Assembly (NCBI GenBank): GCA_012514225.1
Contig: JAAZAQ010000012.1
Location: 1-17,353 of the forward strand
DNA: 17,353 nucleotides
Origin: Clostridiales bacterium
GTDB lineage: Bacteria > Bacillota > Clostridia > Christensenellales > Aristaeellaceae
Direction: 5' to 3'
Below the pieces are notes generated by a model. That model saw only the letters and a program-made list of their open reading frames with translations. It made no database searches and was not told the origin of the DNA. Shown piece by piece: positions 1 to 6,773 of the stretch. Each line of letters starts with the position of its first letter. Within the stretch, counting starts at the first letter, position 1. Position numbers and translations under genes: made by a program.

Positions 1-2
1 TG

Positions 3-1037
3 CGCGGCGTCATCCTGCTCAACTACCTGGCCGACTATTCGCTGACCCGGTTCCGGGAACTGGCGGGCAACAGCCGGGGCGAGGTCATCCTGCTCAACGC
101 CGACGGATACCGCCTGTCCTCCGCCGACCCTTCCCGGGACTGGAACTTCATGTTTGAGGACAAGAAGCAGGACACGTTCAGCCGCGAGTTTCCCGGGGAA
201 TGGTCGGCAGTGCTGGACGGACAGGAGCAGATGACGGGCGCCCACGGGCTGTTCACAGCGACGAAGGCGTCCATGATGTACCAGTTCGGCCAGATTGACA
301 GCGGCCTGCTCCAGTCAAAGGTCGTCATGGGCGACGAGAACTGGTATATCGTTTCAGTCCTGGAAAGAAACGACGCGAACCGGGACTACTTTGACGACGA
401 CCTCCCGGGCATCCTGTCCGACGTGCTCTCGAAAAACGCGGTCTATTTCCTGCTCATCCTCTTAATCTCGGGCATCGTCGCCTTCCTGGTCTACCAGAAC
501 CGCAAAACCTACGCCACCGTCAAGTTCTATTCGGAGCGCGACCCCCTGACGCGGGCCTACAACCGCCGAGCGGGGGAGAAAAAGATCAACGGGCTCTTCC
601 CCGGACACGAGCGGCGCCATTTCCTGTTCAGCCTGTGCTTCATCGACGTCAACGGCCTGAAGGAAATCAACGACACCCTGGGCCACAACGCCGGCGACGA
701 GCTCATCGTGTCCGTGGCGGACGTCATCCGGCAGGTCATCCGCACCCAGGACCTGCTCATCCGCCTGGGCGGGGACGAGTTCCTCATCGTGTTCAACGGC
801 ATTGACGAACAGACGGCCGAGACCATTTACCAGCGGGTGGTGGACGCCTGCGAGAGAATCAACCGGGAAGACGGCAAGCCCTACCTGATCAGCCTGAGCC
901 ACGGCATCGCGGATTTCGACAACACGCGCAGGATGCCGGTGGACGACATGATCAACGAGGCGGACCGGAAAATGTATGAGGAAAAGGCGGCCGGAAAAGC
1001 CAGCCAGCGCTACCTCCGCGAGGGCCGTCCGGAATAG
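3..1037 (+). CDS. Membrane-bound diguanylate cyclase, 5' end cut by window edge
   Basis: The GGDEF domain makes cyclic di-GMP from two GTP. The reading frame is open from base 3, so the N-terminus lies outside the window; 344 residues are visible. The first ~150 form an extracytoplasmic sensor-like region (RGEVILLNADGYRLSS, later NWYIVSVLE) in the style of a Cache domain, which is inference. One membrane helix follows (AVYFLLILLISGIVAFLVYQ). The catalytic domain starts with DPLTRAYNRRAG and contains the intact signature RLGGDEF, so it should be active. An inhibitory I-site RxxD (RTQD) sits exactly five residues before GGDEF, predicting product feedback inhibition. No EAL or HD-GYP domain follows; the stop is TAG at 1035-1037. 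Which signal it senses cannot be read from the sequence. Confidence 0.93.
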   Translation, partial: RGVILLNYLADYSLTRFRELAGNSRGEVILLNADGYRLSSADPSRDWNFMFEDKKQDTFSREFPGEWSAVLDGQEQMTGAHGLFTATKASMMYQFGQIDSGLLQSKVVMGDENWYIVSVLERNDANRDYFDDDLPGILSDVLSKNAVYFLLILLISGIVAFLVYQNRKTYATVKFYSERDPLTRAYNRRAGEKKINGLFPGHERRHFLFSLCFIDVNGLKEINDTLGHNAGDELIVSVADVIRQVIRTQDLLIRLGGDEFLIVFNGIDEQTAETIYQRVVDACERINREDGKPYLISLSHGIADFDNTRRMPVDDMINEADRKMYEEKAAGKASQRYLREGRPE

Positions 1038-1138
1038 CCGCGCGGAGCAGCCTGTCCCCGGGGAGCGGGACGGCAGCAGAGAAAGCCTGCGGGCAGCTGG
1101 CCGGGCGGCGCGAAACGCTGGATTTTCCAGCCATCTGC

Positions 1139-1168
1139 TTGAAAACGCTCAAAACGGTGTAGGATAAT
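1139..1168 (+). promoter_or_regulatory. Sigma-70-type promoter for the 67-residue membrane protein
   Basis: A -35 box TTGAAA (1139-1144) and a -10 box GATAAT (1163-1168) are separated by 18 bases and lie 35 bases before the start codon. This suggests the small gene is transcribed independently of the diguanylate cyclase. Confidence 0.6.
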
Positions 1169-1203
1169 AGCGTGCCAACGCTGTTGTTAAAGGAGATTGA
1201 GGA

Positions 1204-1407
1204 ATGAAAAACCTGCGCAAGGACGCTTCCCTGGGGCTCATCCTGCTGGCCGCCTGGCTGATTATCAAGGTCCTGTTCCAGGGCAACGGCTTCTTCATGT
1301 GGGTTCTGGGCATCGCCGGCCTGGTGCTGACCCTGGTGGGCTTCTTGCCCGAGGGCATCCACGCCAAGGTGATGGATATCAAGAACAAGATTTTCCCCCG
1401 GAAATAA
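1204..1407 (+). CDS. Small two-helix membrane protein, unknown function
   Basis: This 67-residue protein starts with MKNLRKDASLG, and an AAAGGAG ribosome site (1189-1195) lies eight bases before the ATG. Two hydrophobic helices are visible (LGLILLAAWLIIKVLF and MWVLGIAGLVLTLVGFL), joined by a short QGNG turn. Positive residues at both ends (KNLRK; KNKIFPRK) suggest both termini are in the cytoplasm. A dedicated promoter and a strong ribosome site argue that it is a real gene despite its size. An overlapping reading frame at 1197-1430 has no such site and is a shadow. I do not recognise the family. The ferritin begins 93 bases downstream with its own ribosome site. Confidence 0.75.
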   Translation: MKNLRKDASLGLILLAAWLIIKVLFQGNGFFMWVLGIAGLVLTLVGFLPEGIHAKVMDIKNKIFPRK

Positions 1408-1500
1408 ACGCCGGAAAAATGCGAGAGTGACTGTGTTCCCGCGATAAACCCCCGGAAAAACGGGTATCATCAAATCGTATTAAACAAGGAGGGCACCCCT

Positions 1501-1992
1501 GTGATCAACAAGGAAGTCGCCAAAATGCTCGTGAAGCAAATCAACCTGGAGCTGCATTCCGGTTACCTGTACATGGAGTTCGCCAACTTCTACGAAGAAA
1601 AGAACCTGCCCGGCTTCGCCCATTGGTATGTGGTGCAGGCCGGTGAAGAATATGAGCACGCGATGAAAATCCGCAAGTTCCTCCTCGACGCGAACGAGAA
1701 GGTCACCTTCTCCGCCCTCGCCGACACGGACAAGGGCTTCAAGACCCCCAAGGACCCGCTGGTCGCCGGGCTGAAGCACGAGCAGTTCATCACCGCCTCC
1801 ATCTACGCCATCCTCGAGAAGGCCATCGCGGTGAAGGACCACCTGACGGTGGAATTCCTGCAGTGGTTCGTCAAGGAGCAGGGCGAGGAAGAGACCAACG
1901 CCCAGGCGAACATCGACAAACTGGAGATGGTCGGCACCTCCGGCAGCGCGCTGTACCTGCTGGACAAGGAAATGGGCCACCGCGAAGACTGA
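1501..1992 (+). CDS. ftnA: Bacterial non-heme ferritin
   Basis: This iron-storage protein oxidises Fe(II) at a di-iron site and stores the ferric mineral inside a 24-subunit shell in the cytoplasm. The 163-residue length is normal. The ferroxidase ligands fall at the numbering known for E. coli FtnA: E17, E50, H53, E94 and Q127, with E49, E126, E129 and E130 available for the third iron site. The characteristic stretch YEEKNLPGFAHW is present. The start is GTG, supported by AAGGAGGG (1486-1493) seven bases upstream. No heme-ligand motif of bacterioferritin is seen. A strong terminator follows the stop, so the gene is probably monocistronic. In an anaerobe it would buffer iron and limit oxidative damage. 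Confidence 0.96.
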   Translation: MINKEVAKMLVKQINLELHSGYLYMEFANFYEEKNLPGFAHWYVVQAGEEYEHAMKIRKFLLDANEKVTFSALADTDKGFKTPKDPLVAGLKHEQFITASIYAILEKAIAVKDHLTVEFLQWFVKEQGEEETNAQANIDKLEMVGTSGSALYLLDKEMGHRED

Positions 1993-2016
1993 GCCTGAGA
2001 AACCCGAGAGACACCG

Positions 2017-2048
2017 CCGCCCCGGCAGACCGCCGGGGCGGTTTTCTT
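2017..2048 (+). terminator. Intrinsic terminator after ferritin
   Basis: A perfect 10-bp stem CCGCCCCGGC / GCCGGGGCGG (2017-2026 with 2032-2041) with a five-base loop is followed by TTTTCTT. It lies 25 bases after the ferritin stop. Confidence 0.93.
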
Positions 2049-2137
2049 GTCTCAGGCGCCGGGCAGCCGGGGCAGCGCCTTCCCGCGCGCCGGCCGTCAC
2101 CGCGCCGCCGCAGGTTCTCCCCCGCCCGCCGGTTTCG

Positions 2138-2146
2138 TGGTAAAAT
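2138..2146 (+). promoter_or_regulatory. Extended -10 promoter for the short-chain dehydrogenase
   Basis: TGGTAAAAT (TGn + TAAAAT, 2138-2146) lies just before the ribosome site of the dehydrogenase and after the ferritin terminator. No good -35 box is visible at the usual spacing, as is common for extended -10 promoters. Confidence 0.45.
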
Positions 2147-2174
2147 GGCGGCATCACGCAGGGGGAGGCGGGGC

Positions 2175-3023
2175 ATGGAAGGCAGGGTCGCGCTCATCAC
2201 CGGGGCCAGCGACGGCGTGGGCGAACAGGCGGCCCGCGCGCTGGCCGCCCGGGGCTGGACAGTCGGTGTCATCGGCCGCACGGAAAGCAAGGCGCGCCGC
2301 ATCGCGGACGAACTGGGCATGCCCTTTTACGTGGCCGATTTCGCGAGTCTGTCTGCGGTCCGGGAGCTGGCCCTGCGGCTGCGGGCCGATTTCCCGCGCG
2401 TCGACGTGCTGGCCAACAACGCCGGGGGCATCTTCTCCCGACAGGCACGCACCGCGGACGGGCACGAAATCACCCACCAGGTCAACCACCTGGCCCACTT
2501 CCTGCTGACCCGCCTGATGCTGGACCGGCTGCTGGAAAGCCGCGCCGCGGTCGTCAACACCTCCAGCGTCGCGCACAAGCTCATCGGGTTCAATTTCGAC
2601 GTGAACGACCTGGATATGCGCCGGCACCGCTCCCAGCACCTGGCCTACGGCAACGCCAAGCTGTGCAACATCCTCTTCTCCTCCGAGCTGCACCGGCGCT
2701 TTCACGCCGCCGGGCTGTCCGCCGCCAGTTTCCACCCGGGCATGGTGGCGACCTCCTTCGCCAGGGGAACCGCCTCGCCCATGAACCTCTTCTACCACAC
2801 CGGGCTGAGGCGCCTGCTGGGCCTGATTCCACCGGAGGAAGGCGCCGACACCCTGGTCTGGCTGGCGGAGGGAACCCCTGGCAGGGACTGGGAGAGCGGG
2901 AAGTATTACGTCCGCCGCAAGGAAACCACGCCCAGCCGCAAAGCCCGGGACGCCGGGCTGGCCCGCGCCCTGTGGGAAAAAAGCGAGGCCGCCTGCGCGC
3001 CCTTCCTGGCGGGCGCCCTGTAA
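2175..3023 (+). CDS. Short-chain dehydrogenase/reductase, retinol dehydrogenase-like
   Basis: This NAD(P)-dependent oxidoreductase has a Rossmann fold; its substrate is unknown. The ATG at 2175 is chosen because a purine-rich GGGGGAGG site precedes it and MEGRVALITG is the normal SDR N-terminus; the frame stays open further upstream but only by running through the ferritin gene and its terminator. The 282-residue protein shows TGASDGVG (residues 9-16, cofactor loop), NNAG (81-84), a catalytic Ser at 130/131 and YxxxK (Y158, K162). The stretch SVAHKLIGFNFDVNDL followed by AYGNAKLCN resembles the retinol dehydrogenase/WW-domain oxidoreductase type of SDR, whose bacterial members act on diverse carbonyls. 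The next gene starts 38 bases later, probably on the same transcript. Confidence 0.92.
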   Translation: MEGRVALITGASDGVGEQAARALAARGWTVGVIGRTESKARRIADELGMPFYVADFASLSAVRELALRLRADFPRVDVLANNAGGIFSRQARTADGHEITHQVNHLAHFLLTRLMLDRLLESRAAVVNTSSVAHKLIGFNFDVNDLDMRRHRSQHLAYGNAKLCNILFSSELHRRFHAAGLSAASFHPGMVATSFARGTASPMNLFYHTGLRRLLGLIPPEEGADTLVWLAEGTPGRDWESGKYYVRRKETTPSRKARDAGLARALWEKSEAACAPFLAGAL

Positions 3024-3061
3024 AGCCGAACCGCACGTTTTCGGGGAAAGGAGACGGCATA

Positions 3062-3742
3062 ATGCTCACCATCGCGCTGTACGGGGATTCCATCGGCCGG
3101 GGCGTCGCCTATGACGAGGCGCGCGGGCGCTATCACTACCTGAGGGACGGCTTTGACCGGCTGATGGAAAAGGAAGGCCTGGTCCGCTTCCTCAACCATT
3201 CGCGCTTCGGCGCGACGGCGCGGGAAGGGCTGGAGGAGCTGGAAAAGCTGACCGGGCTGGACGCCGACGCCGTGGTGGTCGAGTACGGGGGAAACGACTG
3301 CTCGCCGGACTGGAAGGCCGTGTCGGAGGACCCGGAAACCCTGCACCCGCCGCGCACGACGCTTGCGGACTTCGAGGACATCCTCGCCCGCTTCGTGCGT
3401 AAAATCCGCGGGCTGGGCAAAATCGCCGTACTGGTGACCCCGCCCCCGCTGGTGGCGGAGCGCTTCGTGCCCTGGGTCTCAAAGGGGCTGGACGAGAACG
3501 CCATCCTGCGTTTCCTGGGCGACACCCACCACGTCTACCGCTGGCAGGAGCAGTACGCCCTGTCCGTCCACCAGGTCGCCCGCCAGACCCGCAGCCGGCT
3601 CTTCGACCTGCGCGCCTGGTTTTTGAAGGAACGCGACCTGGGCAGCCTTTACTGCGCAGACGGCATGCACCCCAACCAGAAGGGGCACGCGCTCATCGCC
3701 CGGGCCGCGGCGGACATGCTGCCGAGAATCTGGGAGGAGTGA
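3062..3742 (+). CDS. SGNH/GDSL-fold hydrolase
   Basis: This is a 226-residue esterase or lipase-like hydrolase with all four SGNH blocks: GDS with nucleophile Ser10, Gly50 in RFGATA, GGND with Asn78, and DGMHPNQKG with Asp200 and His203. The start ATG is set by AAAGGAG (3047-3053) eight bases upstream; longer readings in this frame overlap the dehydrogenase. No signal peptide or membrane helix is seen, so it should be cytoplasmic. Family members remove acyl or acetyl groups from lipids, carbohydrates or small molecules; the substrate here is not predictable. Its location 38 bases behind the dehydrogenase suggests a two-gene transcript. Confidence 0.9.
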   Translation: MLTIALYGDSIGRGVAYDEARGRYHYLRDGFDRLMEKEGLVRFLNHSRFGATAREGLEELEKLTGLDADAVVVEYGGNDCSPDWKAVSEDPETLHPPRTTLADFEDILARFVRKIRGLGKIAVLVTPPPLVAERFVPWVSKGLDENAILRFLGDTHHVYRWQEQYALSVHQVARQTRSRLFDLRAWFLKERDLGSLYCADGMHPNQKGHALIARAAADMLPRIWEE

Positions 3743-3760
3743 AGGGGACGGGAGGGACGC

Positions 3761-3810
3761 AGGGGGGATTCCATCCCCCTGAATCCCCCGGCAAGGGATT
3801 TCATCCCTTG
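3761..3810. repeat. Palindromic intergenic element with two hairpins and an alternative fold
   Basis: Two adjacent hairpins share a design: GGGGGAT/ATCCCCC (3763-3769 with 3773-3779, loop TCC) and CAAGGGAT/ATCCCTTG (3792-3799 with 3803-3810, loop TTC). The spacer offers a competing 9-bp stem, GGGGGATTC (3763-3771) with GAATCCCCC (3781-3789), so the first hairpin can refold. A T-run (3816-3820) follows, but after a 5-base gap, so it is at best a weak terminator. The look is that of a dispersed REP/MITE-type intergenic repeat, though only one copy is in this window. Confidence 0.6.
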
Positions 3811-3867
3811 ACCCATTTTTATGGCATAGCGATCCAAAGTTTTTCGCTGATATAGAGGGCAATAAAA

Positions 3868-4413
3868 ATGATTTACAGCGAGAAGGGCGTCACGCTCAGG
3901 GACGGCCGGGCCGCGGTCTTCAGGAGCCCTACGGCGGCGGACGCCGCCGCGATGATGGCCTATCTGCGGACCTGCGCGGAGGAGACGGATTTCATCCCGC
4001 ACTACCCGGAGGAGTGCGACGAGACGGAGGAGCAGGAGGCGCGGTTCCTGGAGGGCGTCAACGAATCCCCCTACGGGCTGATGGTCGTATGCGTGGTCGG
4101 CGGCGAAATCGCCGGCAACTGCCAGCTCAACCTGAACAGGCGCATCAAGCGGCGGCACCGCGCGTCCGTCGCCATCGCCCTGAAGCGGGCGTTCTGGGGC
4201 CTGGGCATCGGGACGATGATGCTTCAGGAGCTGGCCGCCATCGCGCGGCGGCAGGGCGTGACCCAGCTGGAGCTGGACTACGTCGAGGGCAACGCGCGCG
4301 CCCGGCGGCTGTACGAAAAGGCGGGATTCGTCCAAACCGGTGAAAAGCCCAACGCCATCCGGCTGAAGGACGGGACGATGCTCCGGGAAATCTCGATGGT
4401 GATGTACCTGTAG
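3868..4413 (+). CDS. GNAT-family N-acetyltransferase
   Basis: This 181-residue protein transfers an acetyl group from acetyl-CoA to an amine. The acetyl-CoA pyrophosphate loop is in [16 protein letters not shown] (WGLGIG, residues 110-115), and the C-terminal signature [13 protein letters not shown] (142-154) is typical of RimJ/RimL- and SpeG-like enzymes. The acceptor could be a protein N-terminus, polyamine or small molecule; it cannot be chosen from sequence. The start has only a modest ribosome site, GAGGG (3855-3859), eight bases before the ATG. The gene lies between two palindromic elements (3761-3810 and 4482-4496) and converges on the TauE-type permease gene, so it looks like an independent unit. 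Confidence 0.9.
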   Translation: MIYSEKGVTLRDGRAAVFRSPTAADAAAMMAYLRTCAEETDFIPHYPEECDETEEQEARFLEGVNESPYGLMVVCVVGGEIAGNCQLNLNRRIKRRHRASVAIALKRAFWGLGIGTMMLQELAAIARRQGVTQLELDYVEGNARARRLYEKAGFVQTGEKPNAIRLKDGTMLREISMVMYL

Positions 4414-4481
4414 GCTCCGGAGGCGCCCGAGAATCATCCGAAACCCGGCATATGGCGAACCGTATCGAACCAAATAACATG

Positions 4482-4496
4482 GGGGGCAAAACCCCC
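4482..4496. repeat. GGGGG-CAAAA-CCCCC hairpin between convergent genes
   Basis: A perfect 5-bp G/C stem with a CAAAA loop lies between the stop codons of the GNAT gene and the TauE-type permease gene. Read on the minus strand it follows the permease stop by a few bases but has no T-run, so it may be a weak terminator or an mRNA 3'-end stabiliser. Confidence 0.4.
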
Positions 4497-4503
4497 GCAT
4501 TCC

Positions 4504-5277
4504 CTACTTCATCAGCGCCGGCACCGCGTCCGCCAGCAGCTTGACCATCAGCAGGCCGAGCACCACCAACAGGAGGACGCGGATGAAGGGCGCGCCCTTT
4601 TTCATAGCCAGGCTGGCGCCCAGGTAGTTGCCCGCGATGCCGAAGGCGGCGGCGGGCAGGGCGAGGGCGAAGAGCACGTTACCGGTGAGAATCAGGCTGA
4701 TGAGCGAGCCCAGGTTGGTGCCCAGGTTGACCAGCTTGGCCGTGCCGTTGGCGGTCAGCGCGCTGTCCCCCATCAGGGTCAGGTAGGCCAGCAGCAAAAA
4801 AGTGCCGGTGCCCGGGCCGACCAGGCCGTCGTACACCCCGATGACGAGGCCGATCGCGAAGCAGGCCGGCAGCGTGAGGCGCGGCGGGACCAGCGCGGGG
4901 CGCGGCTCCAGGGAGCGGTTGCGCAGCACGACGACGGCCACCAGGGGCAGCGCCAGCAGGATGCCCAGCTTGGCGTAGGCGGCGGGGACGAGGGTCAAAA
5001 GGAAGGCGCCGAAGGCCGCGCCGGGGAAGGCGCCCAGCAGGGAGGCGGCGCCCTGTTTCCAGTGGATGAGCCCGCGGGCGGCGAAGCGCGCGGTGGAGAT
5101 GGCGGTGCCGGAAAAGGCGGACAGCTTGTTGGTGCCCCCGGCCAGGGAGGGCGGCAGGCCGGCCAGGTAATAGGCGGGTAGGGTGATGAGCCCGCCGCCG
5201 CCGGCGATGCTGTCGATGAACCCGCCCAGGAAGATGAGCGGGCAGACGAGCAGGTAGGTGCCCAGTGTCAGGGTCAC
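4504..5277 (-). CDS. TauE/SafE-family sulfite/organosulfonate exporter-like permease
   Basis: This is a 257-residue integral membrane protein, nearly all hydrophobic, with about eight helices. The duplicated family motif is clear: GGFIDSIAGGGGLITLP near the N-terminus and GVYDGLVGPGTGTFLLL in the second half. TauE/SafE proteins move sulfite, sulfoacetate or related small anions across the cytoplasmic membrane; the substrate here is unknown. The start is taken as GTG (5277-5275), because GGGGGAGG lies five bases upstream and the helix begins directly after; an open extension upstream (to 5325) lacks a ribosome site and would run across the promoter. It has its own promoter and is separated from the upstream operon by a terminator. 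Confidence 0.92.
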   Translation of the reverse strand: MTLTLGTYLLVCPLIFLGGFIDSIAGGGGLITLPAYYLAGLPPSLAGGTNKLSAFSGTAISTARFAARGLIHWKQGAASLLGAFPGAAFGAFLLTLVPAAYAKLGILLALPLVAVVVLRNRSLEPRPALVPPRLTLPACFAIGLVIGVYDGLVGPGTGTFLLLAYLTLMGDSALTANGTAKLVNLGTNLGSLISLILTGNVLFALALPAAAFGIAGNYLGASLAMKKGAPFIRVLLLVVLGLLMVKLLADAVPALMK

Positions 5278-5315
5278 GTTTGCCTCCCCCGTCGGAATTT
5301 GACTGGCTGGACGGC

Positions 5316-5344
5316 AGTGTACCACCCGGCCGGCGGGCGGGCAA
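5316..5344 (-). promoter_or_regulatory. Promoter of the TauE/SafE permease gene
   Basis: On the minus strand, TTGCCC (5344-5339), a 17-base spacer and TACACT (5321-5316) preceded by TGG form a sigma-70-type promoter with an extended -10. It ends 38 bases before the GTG start, and supports that start over the longer reading. Confidence 0.6.
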
Positions 5345-5369
5345 GCAAAGCCCCGGGGGAGCCCCCCGG

Positions 5370-5401
5370 AAAAACAAGCCGGGAACCGCGCCGGGTTCCC
5401 G
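5370..5401 (-). terminator. Intrinsic terminator of the FrnE/FakA-domain/PIN operon
   Basis: On the minus strand an 8-bp stem CGGGAACC/GGTTCCCG (5401-5394 with 5387-5380, six-base loop) is followed by GCTTGTTTTT. It lies 35 bases beyond the stop of the PIN-like gene. A further GC-rich palindrome (5353-5369) follows. Confidence 0.8.
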
Positions 5402-5436
5402 AAATGAGTCGATACCGCTTCAGCGCAGGCGGAAAC

Positions 5437-5847
5437 TCAGCGCCGTTCTTCTTCTCCGGCCGCCTGCGCGAGCGTCAGCGTCCGGACCGCGCCGCGGACG
5501 GCCTCGCGCTCCGGCCCGTCCTCGATGACCAGCGCGTCCGCGTGCAGGCGCGCCAGGGCGACGTATTCCGCCAGAAAAGTATCGGCAAGCCCCAGCTCCA
5601 GCGCGGTGTCCAGGGCTTTCGACCGCAGCACCCGGTCGCTCAAGTAGCGGACCTTCTCCTCCGCGAGGCGGGTGAGCAGGCGGTTGGCCGTGCCCCGGCT
5701 GAGGCTGCCGGCCCGCAACCCGTCGTACAGGAGGTTGAGAACCTCGCTGCGCGCGGCGCCGGGCGCCAGCAGGGCGCAACCGCCCAGGCCCGTCCCCCGC
5801 TCCAGAAGGGCCATCAGGCTTCCGCTGTGGATGACGTACCTTGCCAT
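5437..5847 (-). CDS. PIN-like domain protein with an altered acidic site
   Basis: This 136-residue protein has the size and pattern of a PIN-fold nuclease (VapC-like): an N-terminal strand MARYVIH, a mid-protein SEVLNLLYDGL, and a C-terminal DTFLAEYVALARLHADALVIEDG. Counting from the ATG, the acidic positions E35, D89 and D110 match the family, but the usual first Asp (as in VLDTS) is His7 (VIHSG). This may weaken metal binding, so nuclease activity is uncertain. No antitoxin-like gene is adjacent. It is the last gene of a four-gene operon, 13-19 bases after the stop of the FakA-type gene, with no clear ribosome site, so translation is probably coupled. A GTG at 5853 is an alternative start. 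The PIN assignment rests on motif spacing only. Confidence 0.6.
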   Translation of the reverse strand: MARYVIHSGSLMALLERGTGLGGCALLAPGAARSEVLNLLYDGLRAGSLSRGTANRLLTRLAEEKVRYLSDRVLRSKALDTALELGLADTFLAEYVALARLHADALVIEDGPEREAVRGAVRTLTLAQAAGEEERR

Positions 5848-5866
5848 TTCCACTCATGGGGGCGGC

Positions 5867-6118
5867 TCAGCCCCCAAGCCCCTCCGCCTGGCGCTCCATG
5901 TTCTCCACCACGATGTCGGAGATATCGCCCAGGGAGGCGCAGTATTCCAGCACTTCCCAGGGCTTGTTGGTGTGGAAGTGGAGCTTGACCAGCTCCTCGT
6001 CCCCCACCGCCAGCAGGCAGTCGCCCTCGAAGTTCCGGGTGATGTGCGCCGTGATGGCGTCCTCGGACAGGTTCTCACCCTCGATGAGCAGCTGCACGTC
6101 GAACTTGTATTCCAGCAT
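5867..6118 (-). CDS. Stand-alone FakA/DAK-phosphatase-type domain
   Basis: This 83-residue protein matches one domain of the fatty-acid kinase FakA (YloV). The stretch containing GDCLLAVGDEELVKLHFHT, then PWEVLEYCASLGDISDIVVENM, mirrors the FakA segment that reads GDSLVVVGDDDLVKVHVHT and ends in ENM. FakA phosphorylates fatty acids held by FakB and also carries a DAK2 ATP-binding domain, which is absent here, so this protein cannot be a kinase alone. The start MLEYKFDV is set by GGGAGG five bases upstream; the FrnE-like gene stop (TGA) ends one base before the ATG. It may act as a partner or regulatory domain for another kinase or FakB/DegV protein, which is inference. Confidence 0.75.
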   Translation of the reverse strand: MLEYKFDVQLLIEGENLSEDAITAHITRNFEGDCLLAVGDEELVKLHFHTNKPWEVLEYCASLGDISDIVVENMERQAEGLGG

Positions 6119-6119
6119 C

Positions 6120-6773
6120 TCAGCCTCCCTCTCCCGCCTGTTTTTCTTCCTCCATGGCCATCCTGAGCGCTTTTTCAAAGGTTGCCGCCGGCTGGGCGCC
6201 GGACACGGCGACGCGGCGGTTGATGAGGGTGAAGGGCACGCCCTGCACGTCCAGCGCCTCCGCCTCCCGGTGTTCGGCCTGGGCGCCGTCCCAGTATGCC
6301 TGCCGCGTCAGCGCCGCCTCCGCCTCCTCCCTGGGGAGTCCCGTTTCCACGCTCAGATCCAGCAGGGTCTCCCTGTCGTCCAGCACCGCGCCTTCCTCGT
6401 AAGCCGCGCGCTGCAGGCGGTCGGAAAAGGCTGCCCCCAGGCCGCGGGCCTTGGCGAACTGGAACAGGCGGTGCGCGTCGTCGGTGGAGGCATTGCGCGC
6501 CTTGTAAAAGTCCAGCCGGAACCCCAGTTCCTTCCCGGCGTCGGTCAGGTAGCGGAAGGTTTCCTCCATCCCCGCCTGGTCGCCGCCGTACTTGTCCAGC
6601 AGGTGGACCATCAGGGGCTCCCCGCTGTGCGCCCTGCCCCTGGGATTGAGGAGGAAGGACTTGATTTCGATACCGCCCGCGTCCAGGCCCAGGCGCTCCA
6701 TGGCCAGCGTCAGGCGTTTCTTGCCGAGCAGGCAGTAGGGGCACAGGAAGTCCGACCACATTTCGACCTTCAT
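6120..6773 (-). CDS. DsbA-family FrnE-like thioredoxin-fold protein (second copy)
   Basis: This 217-residue thiol-disulfide oxidoreductase belongs to the 2-hydroxychromene-2-carboxylate isomerase/DsbA-like group. The redox motif CPYC is at residues 11-14, directly after the first strand (MKVEMWSDFL). The cis-Pro loop is canonical (GVPFTLI, Pro180), followed by AVSGAQ, the hallmark of FrnE proteins. There is no signal peptide, so it acts in the cytoplasm. Its ATG overlaps the stop of the first FrnE-like gene in ATGA, and its stop is one base before the next gene, so these genes are translationally coupled. FrnE proteins are known for disulfide reduction/isomerisation and stress tolerance; the client is unknown. 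Confidence 0.92.
   Translation of the reverse strand: MKVEMWSDFLCPYCLLGKKRLTLAMERLGLDAGGIEIKSFLLNPRGRAHSGEPLMVHLLDKYGGDQAGMEETFRYLTDAGKELGFRLDFYKARNASTDDAHRLFQFAKARGLGAAFSDRLQRAAYEEGAVLDDRETLLDLSVETGLPREEAEAALTRQAYWDGAQAEHREAEALDVQGVPFTLINRRVAVSGAQPAATFEKALRMAMEEEKQAGEGG

Noticed and set aside
1863..2174. Upstream extension of the dehydrogenase frame into the ferritin gene
   Set aside because: It overlaps ferritin and its terminator, contains Arg/Pro-rich shadow sequence, and a good ribosome site with a family N-terminus exists at 2175.
5278..5325. N-terminal extension of the TauE/SafE permease
   Set aside because: It overlaps the promoter at 5316-5344 and lacks a ribosome site; the GTG at 5277 has GGGGGAGG upstream.
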